In this document: positions 25,961-33,733 of the stretch, piece by piece
Layout: each line of letters begins with the position of its first letter
How positions within the stretch are numbered: the first letter of the stretch is position 1
Assembly (NCBI RefSeq): GCF_900099815.1
Contig: NZ_FNCW01000012.1
Span: 1-64,000, forward strand
DNA: 64,000 nucleotides
Direction of reading: 5' to 3'
Source of the DNA: Psychroflexus sediminis
GTDB lineage: Bacteria; Bacteroidota; Bacteroidia; Flavobacteriales; Flavobacteriaceae
Position numbers and translations under genes: made by a program
Notes under the pieces: generated by a model
Seen by the model: only the letters and a program-made list of their open reading frames with translations
Database searches by the model: none
What the model was told of the DNA's origin: nothing

Positions 25961-26119
25961 ATGAAAATAAAATATTTATTTTATACTTTATTAGCCATTA
26001 TTTTGTTGATACAAGTTTTCGATAAAAATGATGAGTTTCTCATATTGCAATATTTATTACTTGCTATAATTGTTATAGCCCTAATTCTGAAATTGATTAA
26101 AAAGAGTAAGAAGGAGTAA
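25961..26119 (+). CDS. Two-helix membrane protein, possible immunity partner
   Basis: A 52-residue frame 19 bp after the lipoprotein gene on the same strand. It has two hydrophobic helices (about 4-20 and 27-46) separated by the polar turn DKNDEF and a Lys-rich cytosolic tail (KLIKKSKKE). Too short for family recognition. The size, topology and position are like the 41897-42058 protein behind the double-glycine peptide, though by eye I see no sequence homology. A role as immunity or accessory protein is inference. Confidence 0.6.
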   Translation: MKIKYLFYTLLAIILLIQVFDKNDEFLILQYLLLAIIVIALILKLIKKSKKE

Positions 26120-26171
26120 TAATGTTGGGTTAATAAAGCGAGGTATATATTCAATAGTAGCTTTTATTTCA

Positions 26172-26426
26172 TTGCAAAGCTTGTTTTTGATTTTAGATGA
26201 GTTTAGGTCTGCTATGGACAGGCGTACAGAAAATTTTGCTTTAAACTGCATTCCCAAAATAAAGCAGGAGACAGCCGTGTTTTTTATTATCCACAGGTTA
26301 AATATTGTTCCAAAAATAGCGGACAGAGTTTCGGTTTTAGAGCACAAATCCGGCACCCATCAGGAGCTTTTAGAGACTTCTAATTTTTATAGTTTATATT
26401 GGAAAGAGATCTTGCCTGTTGATTGA
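26172..26426 (+). pseudogene. Remnant of a peptide-exporter ABC ATPase
   Basis: The frame carries only the end of an ABC nucleotide-binding domain: a Walker B/D-loop-like FLILDEFRSAMD (the usual ILDEATSALD is eroded), the H-loop IIHRLNIVPKIADRVSVLE and GTHQELLETSNFYSLYWKEI, as at the C-terminus of C39-peptidase/ABC bacteriocin exporters. The Walker A and signature motifs and all membrane and peptidase domains are missing, and the upstream frame (from about 26121) does not match the family. It is a truncated relic. It lies 52 bp after the two-helix membrane gene. Confidence 0.75.
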
Positions 26427-26520
26427 ACGGGTTTCTCAAGCTTAGGAATTATCCTGAAGAACTTGTGTTTTAAAAACCCTTAAACTGAATTGAAAAATCA
26501 TACTAAAGTAAAGCCGAAAT

Positions 26521-26856
26521 TCAACCTCGAAACTTTTGCAGTAGCTCCCTTAAAAAAGCAACTTCACCTTTTAAGGTAGTGATGTATTCTTTGTTATCTA
26601 AATAGGGATTTGATTTGGCCTGAAGCGTGTTGTCATTTTTTAGATTGAGTTCCTTAGCCTTTTGTCCAATCAATTCACTGACATTGGTTTCCAGTTGCTG
26701 GGCAATCTGAAGCAGTCGCACGATACTGATACGGTGATCGTCTTTTTCTAAACGAGCGTAGGTCGGCTGAGTTATCCCTAAAGTTTCTGCCATATATTCC
26801 TGAGAGAAGCCTTTCTGAATCCTTATTTTTCTGATATTTTGGCCCACAAAATTCAA
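26521..26856 (-). CDS. XRE-family HTH regulator
   Basis: A 111-residue protein with an N-terminal Cro/C1-type helix-turn-helix (about 6-62): GQNIRKIRIQKGFSQEYMAETLGITQPTYARLEKD. A C-terminal segment that looks like a short coiled coil (about 88-109) may serve dimerisation. No partner toxin is adjacent. It lies convergent with the ABC remnant; its targets are unknown. Confidence 0.88.
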   Translation of the reverse strand: MNFVGQNIRKIRIQKGFSQEYMAETLGITQPTYARLEKDDHRISIVRLLQIAQQLETNVSELIGQKAKELNLKNDNTLQAKSNPYLDNKEYITTLKGEVAFLRELLQKFRG

Positions 26857-27052
26857 AACTTTACTAAATTTTTACTAAATATAAATATTTTGATTAAAGT
26901 TATGCTAATACTTGTTCTGTTTTCTTTATAATTTAACAAACATCAAGTTATATTGTTGAACTTTTTTTAATTTATACATAACCTCAAAGCCAGCTCACTT
27001 TTTAGAATAAAAAATTAACTTGAGCAGTCACAGGCGGCTGAAGGCCGGACCA

Positions 27053-27430
27053 CTAGTCGTCATCCTGTTTAAAGTTTAACCTAGCTTTAGCCAGTCCTTC
27101 GCTGGTGTTATCCAGGTATAGCTCGTAGCCTTTGGGTAAGTCAATATTTTGGGAGGTGCCGGGTTCTACAGTTTTGATTTTGAGGTTTTTTTGACCTTTC
27201 TGCTGTGTTCTTACGGCAAAGGCTATGTTTCCGATGTTTTCCACCAAGACAATGCAGTCCTGGCCTTCAAAAGGATTGATAGCGGCATCCTGGCCCGGGC
27301 CTTTGCCGGTGATGCTCATGCTCTGGGAAGGTTTGAGCTCAAATTCTACCTGAGCAGCTACTTTTTCACTACTGAAAAGGCTTATCATGCAACAAAGCAG
27401 CAAGGTGGTGACTAATTTATGAATTGTCAT
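27053..27430 (-). CDS. Small secreted protein of unknown function
   Basis: A 125-residue protein with a signal peptide (cleavage probably after VAAQ, about 27). The mature part is all-beta in appearance, rich in Gly and Asn, with DCIVLVENIGNIAFAVRTQQ and a C-terminal Asp run. No cysteine pair beyond one Cys and no known motif. It is a single gene, with the short region between it and the XRE gene (26857-27052) showing nothing. Confidence 0.7.
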   Translation of the reverse strand: MTIHKLVTTLLLCCMISLFSSEKVAAQVEFELKPSQSMSITGKGPGQDAAINPFEGQDCIVLVENIGNIAFAVRTQQKGQKNLKIKTVEPGTSQNIDLPKGYELYLDNTSEGLAKARLNFKQDDD

Positions 27431-27562
27431 AGCTTATAGTTTTGATCGTCAGCGCTTAAGAGCTCAGACGAACTAAATATACATTTTTATTTGACTGGGA
27501 TATGCTTTCAAGTTCAATTGACCTTAACCGGGATTTCCTTAGTCGTAAACATCAATATATTT

Positions 27563-27570
27563 TATCTTTG
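27563..27570 (+). promoter_or_regulatory. -7 promoter element for gltX
   Basis: TATCTTTG matches TAnnTTTG and lies 15 bp before the gltX ATG. No TTG at the expected distance upstream. Confidence 0.45.
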
Positions 27571-27585
27571 TGAAAAAACAGACAA

Positions 27586-29103
27586 ATGGATACGAACGTA
27601 AGAGTAAGATTTGCACCAAGTCCAACAGGCCCGCTGCACATCGGTGGCGTAAGAACGGCTTTATATAATTACCTGTTTGCCAAAAAACATGGTGGTGATT
27701 TCCTGTTAAGAATTGAAGATACCGACCAAAACAGATTTGTAGAAGGCGCGGAAGACTACATCAAAGAAAGTCTGGACTGGTGTGGAATTTCTTACGATGA
27801 AGGTCCGGAAAAGTCTGGGGACTGCGGTCCGTATAGACAAAGTGAGCGCAAGGCGATCTACGAGGAGTACGTCGATAAACTTATCGATAACGGCCGTGCG
27901 TATTATGCTTTTGATACGGAAGAGGAACTGGATGCCAAGCGGAAGGAAGCCGAGCAGCAGGGCACCAAATTTAGTTACGGTCCAAAAAACAGAGATTCCC
28001 TGAATAATTCACTTAAGCTTTCTTCTGAAGAGCTTAAGGAGAAATTGGATAATAAAGAGGATTACGTGATTCGTTTCAAAACGGAAGCGCATAAAACCCT
28101 GGAACTTCACGACGAAATACGCGGTTATATTGAAGTCGATACCGAAGTTCTGGATGATAAAATATTGTTTAAAAGCGATGGCATGCCCACCTACCATCTG
28201 GCTAATATTGTGGATGATCATTTGATGCGCATCACCCACGTGATCAGAGGTGAAGAATGGCTGCCTTCTCTTCCCCTTCATGTATCTTTGTATGAAGCTT
28301 TTGGCTGGGACGTGCCCAAATTTGCGCATTTACCCTTGATTTTGAAACCCAGCGGCAAAGGAAAATTGAGCAAACGCGATGGCGATCAACTTGGATTTCC
28401 TGTGTTCCCTATAGAATGGAAAGACCCGGAAACAGGTACTATTTCAGCGGGTTATCGAGAAGAAGGCTATTTTCCGGAAACCCTGACCAATATGCTGGCT
28501 CTTCTTGGCTGGAACGATGGGACCGATCAGGAATTTTTTTCTGTCGAAGAGATGATTCAAAAGTTTGAATTAACCCGTGTTCATAAATCTGGGGCTAAGT
28601 TTGATCCAGAAAAAACAGACTGGTTTCAGCACCATTACCTTCAGGAAAGACCTGTTGAAGAACTCGTTAATCAGTTCATGCCCATTCTTGATAAAAAAGG
28701 GATTAAGACTGAGACCTCCTATGTCAAAGAAGTTGTTCACACGATAAAAGAACGGGCAACCTTTGTTTCAGAATTTTGGGAATTATCTTTTTTCTATTTT
28801 GAAGCTCCAACAGTGTTTGAACCAAAATCAGCCAAAAAAGCCTGGAAAAAAGATTCACAGGAATGGATGCGAGCTCTTATTGGGAAACTGGAAGGCCTGG
28901 AAGATTTCTCTCAAAGCCATGTGCAGTCTGAAGTTAAGGACTGGATTAACACTCAGGATCTTGGTTTCGGAAAGATTATGCAGCCTTTGCGCTTAGCTCT
29001 TGTCGGTGCCATGCGAGGTCCGGATGTGTTCCATATTGCTTCTTGTATTGGAAAAGCTGAAACGATTTCCAGATTAAATTTTGCCATTGAAGAATTATCA
29101 TAA
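27586..29103 (+). CDS. gltX: Glutamyl-tRNA synthetase
   Basis: A 505-residue class I aminoacyl-tRNA synthetase that charges tRNA-Glu. The HIGH region is PSPTGPLHIGG, followed by RTALYNYLFAKKHGG. RIEDTDQNRF and the KMSKS equivalent KLSKRDGD are present, and the anticodon-binding helical domain ends the protein. There is no zinc Cys cluster in the insertion (RKEAEQQGTKFSYG), as in many Bacteroidota. Length is normal. Confidence 0.97.
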   Translation: MDTNVRVRFAPSPTGPLHIGGVRTALYNYLFAKKHGGDFLLRIEDTDQNRFVEGAEDYIKESLDWCGISYDEGPEKSGDCGPYRQSERKAIYEEYVDKLIDNGRAYYAFDTEEELDAKRKEAEQQGTKFSYGPKNRDSLNNSLKLSSEELKEKLDNKEDYVIRFKTEAHKTLELHDEIRGYIEVDTEVLDDKILFKSDGMPTYHLANIVDDHLMRITHVIRGEEWLPSLPLHVSLYEAFGWDVPKFAHLPLILKPSGKGKLSKRDGDQLGFPVFPIEWKDPETGTISAGYREEGYFPETLTNMLALLGWNDGTDQEFFSVEEMIQKFELTRVHKSGAKFDPEKTDWFQHHYLQERPVEELVNQFMPILDKKGIKTETSYVKEVVHTIKERATFVSEFWELSFFYFEAPTVFEPKSAKKAWKKDSQEWMRALIGKLEGLEDFSQSHVQSEVKDWINTQDLGFGKIMQPLRLALVGAMRGPDVFHIASCIGKAETISRLNFAIEELS

Positions 29104-29173
29104 CTTTTTAAGATAATCAGCTATTATACTTGGAATATTAGTCTATTTTTATTCAAAATTCAATTTAATAATT

Positions 29174-30133
29174 ATGGGTTCATTTGTAGGTATATTTATA
29201 GTGGTGATTGCTTTTTTCATCCTTATAAGCGGTGTTTTTACAGTCAAACAGCAAACCGCTGCACTTGTAGAACGTTTTGGTAAATTTTTAAGCATAAGAA
29301 ATTCGGGACTGCATTTCAAAATTCCAGTGATAGACAAGATCGCAGGTCGGATCAATTTGAAAATCCAGCAACTGGATGTGAATGTGGAAACTAAGACGAA
29401 AGATGATGTATTTGTACACCTTAAAGTGTCGGTGCAATACCAAGTGACTCGGGCTAAAATTTATGATGCCTTTTATAAACTGGAAAGCCCAAGTGCGCAG
29501 ATCACATCTTATGTCTTTGATGTGGTAAGAGCCGAAGTTCCTAAAATGAAACTGGACGATGTATTTGAGCGTAAAGATGATATTGCCAATGCTGTGAAGA
29601 CGGAGTTGAATGATGCGATGCTCGATTATGGTTACGACATCATAAGAACGCTTGTCACCGACATTGACCCAGACGACAAGGTAAAAGACTCTATGAACAG
29701 AATTAACGCCTCAGAGCGGGAAAAAGTGGCTGCTGAGTTTGAAGGAGAGGCTGAACGTATCAAGATTGTGGCTGTGGCCAGAGCAGAAGCCGAGAGCAAA
29801 CGCTTACAGGGCCAGGGTATTGCCGATCAGCGAAGAGAAATTGCCAGAGGTCTTGAAGAAAGTGTCGAGGTCTTAAACAATGTAGGTATCAATTCTCAGG
29901 AAGCTTCAGCCTTAATTGTGGTGACTCAGCATTACGATACGCTACAGTCTGTAGGTAGTCAAACCAATTCTAATTTGATTTTATTACCCAATGCCCCTGA
30001 AGCCGGCAGCAATATGCTGAATGATATGATTGCTTCTTTTACCGCCTCTAGTCAGATTGGCGAGGAGATGAAAAAGCAGAACGAGCGTAAGGAGCGCAAA
30101 ACTCTAGAAGAGGGAAAATCCGGAAAGAAATAA
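29174..30133 (+). CDS. SPFH/band-7 membrane protein
   Basis: A 319-residue stomatin-like protein with an N-terminal membrane helix (about 5-25) and an SPFH domain (about 28-200) including VKQQTAALVERFGKF, VQYQVT and DIDPDDKVKDSMN. A long Ala/Glu-rich helix follows (EREKVAAEFEGEAERIKI). The family forms large oligomeric cages at the inner membrane and controls proteases or organises membranes. No NfeD partner is adjacent. It follows gltX by 70 bp and ends at a strong bidirectional hairpin. Confidence 0.92.
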   Translation: MGSFVGIFIVVIAFFILISGVFTVKQQTAALVERFGKFLSIRNSGLHFKIPVIDKIAGRINLKIQQLDVNVETKTKDDVFVHLKVSVQYQVTRAKIYDAFYKLESPSAQITSYVFDVVRAEVPKMKLDDVFERKDDIANAVKTELNDAMLDYGYDIIRTLVTDIDPDDKVKDSMNRINASEREKVAAEFEGEAERIKIVAVARAEAESKRLQGQGIADQRREIARGLEESVEVLNNVGINSQEASALIVVTQHYDTLQSVGSQTNSNLILLPNAPEAGSNMLNDMIASFTASSQIGEEMKKQNERKERKTLEEGKSGKK

Positions 30134-30155
30134 ATTATTAGCTCATCAAGAGTAT

Positions 30156-30198
30156 AAAAAAAGCGGCTTGAAAATTTGATTTTCAAGCCGCTTTTTTT
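30156..30198. terminator. Strong bidirectional terminator
   Basis: A perfect 20-bp stem with a 3-nt loop TTG, A-run and T-run on either side, between the convergent SPFH gene and the DUF6327-like gene. Confidence 0.92.
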
Positions 30199-30213
30199 AT
30201 GTTTATAATCAGA

Positions 30214-30432
30214 TTATTTTAATCCAAATTTCCTCAGGATCTGAGTGCCTATTCTAGCATAGATAGCTTTTTGCCCAAAAAAGGCAATCAATTCTGCTGC
30301 TACATTAGAAAAGGATAAAGCTCTTTTGATATAAACCAGATCTATATTGGCTTTCTGCTTACTGATTTCAGCTTCAAGCTTTAAGACTTTTAAATCTTTA
30401 TCGATTTCTCTTATGGATTTATATTTTTTCAT
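30214..30432 (-). CDS. DUF6327-like small protein
   Basis: A 72-residue protein beginning MKKYKSIREIDKDLKVLKLEAEI. The N-terminal charged helix and following amphipathic region resemble the DUF6327 family as I recall it. It usually sits in a three-gene set with YtxH and holin-like proteins, as here. Function unknown. Its start overlaps the stop of the holin-like gene by 4 bp (ATGA). Confidence 0.75.
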   Translation of the reverse strand: MKKYKSIREIDKDLKVLKLEAEISKQKANIDLVYIKRALSFSNVAAELIAFFGQKAIYARIGTQILRKFGLK

Positions 30433-30833
30433 GAATCTGAGGAATCAGTTTGACTGAGTTCTTGTCTTAATTCTTCATTCAGTTTGTCACCTGAACTCAA
30501 AATTTTATTTAAAAAACTGAGGACAGGTTGCTCTAATAGTTTTTTTCCAAAAATACTAACGAAAATTAGAAAAACGATATAAATGCCTCCAACTATAAAA
30601 AAGCCATATGACACATGGTCTAATTTATTTCCAATTAGAAATGCGAAACCTATGGATACAAAAAATAAAACAAGGATAAGTATTCCGACTTTAATTATAA
30701 GCTGACCTCCTGTTACTAAGCTTAAAGCTGTTTTTTTAAGAAGATCTAGTTTGTAATAGTCTAAGGAGTGATTTATCGCTTCTTGAGTATCCTGAGTAAA
30801 ATTTTCAAAATGATTGCCTAGAGAATTCTTCAT
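30429..30833 (-). CDS. Phage-holin-like (holin-X) membrane protein
   Basis: A 134-residue membrane protein with a soluble helical N-terminus (about 1-40), two membrane helices (about 46-68 and 77-96) and a charged C-terminal helix. The pattern fits the Phage_holin_3_6/holin-X family, which in bacteria is a stress-associated envelope protein, not a lysis holin. It is the middle gene of a YtxH, holin-like, DUF6327-like operon. Confidence 0.78.
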   Translation of the reverse strand: MKNSLGNHFENFTQDTQEAINHSLDYYKLDLLKKTALSLVTGGQLIIKVGILILVLFFVSIGFAFLIGNKLDHVSYGFFIVGGIYIVFLIFVSIFGKKLLEQPVLSFLNKILSSGDKLNEELRQELSQTDSSDS

Positions 30834-30851
30834 GAAGAATATTAAAGTGAT

Positions 30852-31196
30852 TTATTTCTTTTTCAATTCTTTCTGAAGCTCAGCATTTTTCCTTCTAAGT
30901 TCACCTAATTCACCTTCAAGCTTATTCAGCATATCATCTGCCTTGTTATTCACAGTTGAAAAAGTTTTTTCTAACTTATCCTCAAGGTTTTTTTTCGCTT
31001 CAGAAGCAAACTCTGACAGATGAGAAGAGGTCTCCTTGTATTTTTTATTTAGGTTATCTTGTAGATGGTCAGCTTCATCTCTGAGTTGTTTTCTTGTTTT
31101 GTCACCACTTTGAGGAGCGTACAATAATCCTAAACCTACACCTACTGCAGTTCCCGTTAACAATGCTAAGATTGTATTTCCTGTGTTATTTGCCAT
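30852..31196 (-). CDS. YtxH-domain protein
   Basis: A 114-residue protein with an N-terminal hydrophobic helix (about 6-27, LLTGTAVGVGLGLLYAPQSG) bearing the YtxH signature LLYAPQSGDKTR. A long charged coiled-coil tail follows (about 35-114). The family is stress-related in Firmicutes and Bacteroidota. First gene of the three-gene envelope operon; the next start is 18 bp downstream. Confidence 0.88.
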   Translation of the reverse strand: MANNTGNTILALLTGTAVGVGLGLLYAPQSGDKTRKQLRDEADHLQDNLNKKYKETSSHLSEFASEAKKNLEDKLEKTFSTVNNKADDMLNKLEGELGELRRKNAELQKELKKK

Positions 31197-31323
31197 TTTA
31201 TTATTAATTTTTTTTGATTTAACACAAATCTAATGCTAATTCAAGGTTTTCCTTGTTAAAACACGGTTAATAAATGGTTTAGCCTCAAGATAGGGTTCAA
31301 ATATTCTAATTAATTTAGAAATT

Positions 31324-32862
31324 TTAAAAATCCAGCCAGGTTCTAAAATCGATATCTTTTTGAATAATGGCTTTTACTTCGGTGATGGGAACGCGTTTTT
31401 GTTCCATGGTATCCCGATGTCTTATGGTTACACACTGGTCTTCTTTTGTGTCGTGATCTACTGTAATGCAAAAGGGGGTTCCTGCAGCATCCTGCCTTCT
31501 GTAGCGCCTTCCTACTGCATCTTTTTCATCATAAATCACATTGAAATCCCATTGTAAATCTTTCAAAATGCTTTGAGCGATTTCCGGTAAGCCGTCTTTT
31601 TTGAGTAAAGGAAATATAGCTGCCTTTACCGGAGCCAGTACGGAAGGTATTTTTAGAACTGTTCTGGAACTTCCATCCTCCAGGGTTTCCTCCTGTAAAG
31701 CACTGGAAAAAACAGCCAAAAACATTCTATCCAAACCAATAGAGGTTTCAATGACGTAGGGCACATAGTTTTCACCTAATTCCGGATCGTAAAACTGAAG
31801 CTTTTTTCCGGACAGGTTTTCGTGAGCTTTCAGGTCGAAATCTGTTCTGGAGTGAATGCCTTCCAGTTCTTTAAAACCAAAGGGGAAATTGAACTCTATA
31901 TCGGTAGCTGCATTGGCATAATGCGCCATTTTTTCGTGATCGTGAAATCTGTAATTTTCTTCGCCAAGACCTAAAGATTTATGCCATTTGGTTCTGACCT
32001 CCTTCCAGTGCTCAAACCATTTGAGTTCCTCTCCCGGTCTTACAAAATATTGCATTTCCATCTGTTCGAACTCGCGCTGACGAAAGATAAACTGTCTGGC
32101 TACAATTTCATTTCTGAAGGCTTTTCCAATCTGAGCGATACCAAAAGGGACCTTCATACGGCCTGTTTTTTGCACATTGGAGAAATTCACGAAAATCCCC
32201 TGTGCGGTTTCGGGTCTTAGATACAGATCTGATGCCGATTCTGCAGAAGCCCCCAGCTTGGTTCCAAACATCAAGTTGAACTGCTTTACATTGGTCCAGT
32301 CTCTGGATCCGCTCACAGGGCAGGCAATCTCGAGTTCCTCGATAAGTGCCTTCACATCGGCAAGGTCTTCATCGGTAAGCGATTTCGCCAGACGCGACAG
32401 AATTTCCTTGGACTGTCTCCTGTATTTGACTACCCGAGGATGTGTCGTTACAAATTCCTGCTCATCAAACTGATCTCCAAAGCGTTTTTTGGCTTTAGCG
32501 ATTTCCTTTTGAGCCTTTTGCTCCAGTTTTTCGACATAGTCTTCGACCAGGACATCGGCACGATAGCGTTTCTTTGAATCCCTATTATCAATCATAGGAT
32601 CGTTGAACGCATCAACGTGTCCCGAAGCCTTCCAGGTGTTGGGATGCATTAAGATGGCGGCATCTAAGCCAACTATCTCTTCATGGAGTTGAACCATACT
32701 CTTCCACCAATAGGCTTTGATGTTGTTTTTGAGTTCAACACCGTTTTGCCCGTAATCGTAAACAGCGCTTAAGCCGTCGTAGATTTCGCTGGAAGAAAAA
32801 ATATACCCATACTCTTTGGCATGGGAGATAACCTGTTTGAATTTGTCTTGTTCTTGTGCCAT
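31324..32862 (-). CDS. glyQS: Glycyl-tRNA synthetase, alpha2 type
   Basis: A class II synthetase, about 512 residues, of the single-chain (homodimeric) type that charges tRNA-Gly. I choose the start at MAQEQDKF (32862); the frame extends 14 codons upstream to 32904 but that segment is not conserved-looking. Visible are SSEIYDGLSAVYDYG, LMHPNTWKASGHVDAF, RPETAQGIFVNF (motif 2 neighbourhood), FRNEIVARQFIFRQREFEQMEMQYF given here only as its core REFEQME, and SIGLDRMF (motif 3). The C-terminal anticodon domain is normal. Confidence 0.96.
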   Translation of the reverse strand: MAQEQDKFKQVISHAKEYGYIFSSSEIYDGLSAVYDYGQNGVELKNNIKAYWWKSMVQLHEEIVGLDAAILMHPNTWKASGHVDAFNDPMIDNRDSKKRYRADVLVEDYVEKLEQKAQKEIAKAKKRFGDQFDEQEFVTTHPRVVKYRRQSKEILSRLAKSLTDEDLADVKALIEELEIACPVSGSRDWTNVKQFNLMFGTKLGASAESASDLYLRPETAQGIFVNFSNVQKTGRMKVPFGIAQIGKAFRNEIVARQFIFRQREFEQMEMQYFVRPGEELKWFEHWKEVRTKWHKSLGLGEENYRFHDHEKMAHYANAATDIEFNFPFGFKELEGIHSRTDFDLKAHENLSGKKLQFYDPELGENYVPYVIETSIGLDRMFLAVFSSALQEETLEDGSSRTVLKIPSVLAPVKAAIFPLLKKDGLPEIAQSILKDLQWDFNVIYDEKDAVGRRYRRQDAAGTPFCITVDHDTKEDQCVTIRHRDTMEQKRVPITEVKAIIQKDIDFRTWLDF

Positions 32863-32985
32863 ACCGCAAAAGTATAAAAACAAGGCTTTATTTGGAGATT
32901 TCATACGTAAATTATTGACGGAATGTTAGCCTAAGCATTACTTTTCAGAATTTTAATCCTGCTGCTCTATTTTTTATTAAATTTA

Positions 32986-33687
32986 ATGAACTTAAGCTTA
33001 TACAACATGCTTCAGGATTTTAAAAACTTCTTATTTCCTAAGTTATGCGCCTGCTGTGATGCCGTATTGTTAAAGGATGAACAGCTTATTTGCACGTTTT
33101 GCAGGAACGAACTTCCGCTCTACCCCAACTTTTTTGACGGGGACCACGATTTGCATAAGATTCTTTACGGTCGGGTCTTGGTAGATCAGGCGGCTAGTTT
33201 ATTCTACTTTGAGAAGAAAGGAATCATTCAAAATTTAATTCATGACCTTAAGTATAAAGGCAATGAAGACTTGAGTTTTCATCTTGGCGAGTGGTTAGGA
33301 AATATACTGCAGGAGGCAGGCTGGCAGCATAAAATAGAAGTGGTAATTCCAGTTCCCCTTCATCCACAGCGTATGCGCGAACGAGGCTATAATCAGGTAG
33401 AAGGCTTTGGAAAGGCTATTGCTGATAAGCTTTCAGCTTCCTACAATGATGGCCTTCTTAAAAGGAAATCCAATTCCACAACTCAGGTGTTTAAAAACAG
33501 ACTGGCCAGAACTGAAGTCGTTCAAAATCATTTTTATGTGGAGGGAAGATCTGATGTAAAGGATAAACAAATTTTATTGGTAGACGATTTGGTAACCACA
33601 GGCGCCACATTAGAAGCCTGCAGCTTAGCCTTAAAGGAGGCAGGAGTTACAAAGCTTAACATCGCAACAATAGCGATAAGCAAATAA
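32986..33687 (+). CDS. comF: ComF-family phosphoribosyltransferase-like protein
   Basis: A 233-residue ComF homologue, needed for DNA uptake during competence in Firmicutes and present in most Bacteroidota. N-terminal Cys cluster LCACCD and CTFC (zinc), then a type I PRTase fold with PVPLHPQRMRERGYNQ and the PRPP-binding loop ILLVDDLVTTGATLE. An in-frame ATG at 33007 is an alternative start. It is divergent from glyQS. Confidence 0.92.
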   Translation: MNLSLYNMLQDFKNFLFPKLCACCDAVLLKDEQLICTFCRNELPLYPNFFDGDHDLHKILYGRVLVDQAASLFYFEKKGIIQNLIHDLKYKGNEDLSFHLGEWLGNILQEAGWQHKIEVVIPVPLHPQRMRERGYNQVEGFGKAIADKLSASYNDGLLKRKSNSTTQVFKNRLARTEVVQNHFYVEGRSDVKDKQILLVDDLVTTGATLEACSLALKEAGVTKLNIATIAISK

Positions 33688-33733
33688 AAAAATCTATATT
33701 TTATTGTTTCTTTGCATAAACTTATCGTCAGTC

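Noticed and set aside
30429-30833. Holin-like gene as evidence for a prophage
   Set aside because: It sits in a conserved YtxH/holin-like/DUF6327-like chromosomal operon without any phage structural or lysis gene.
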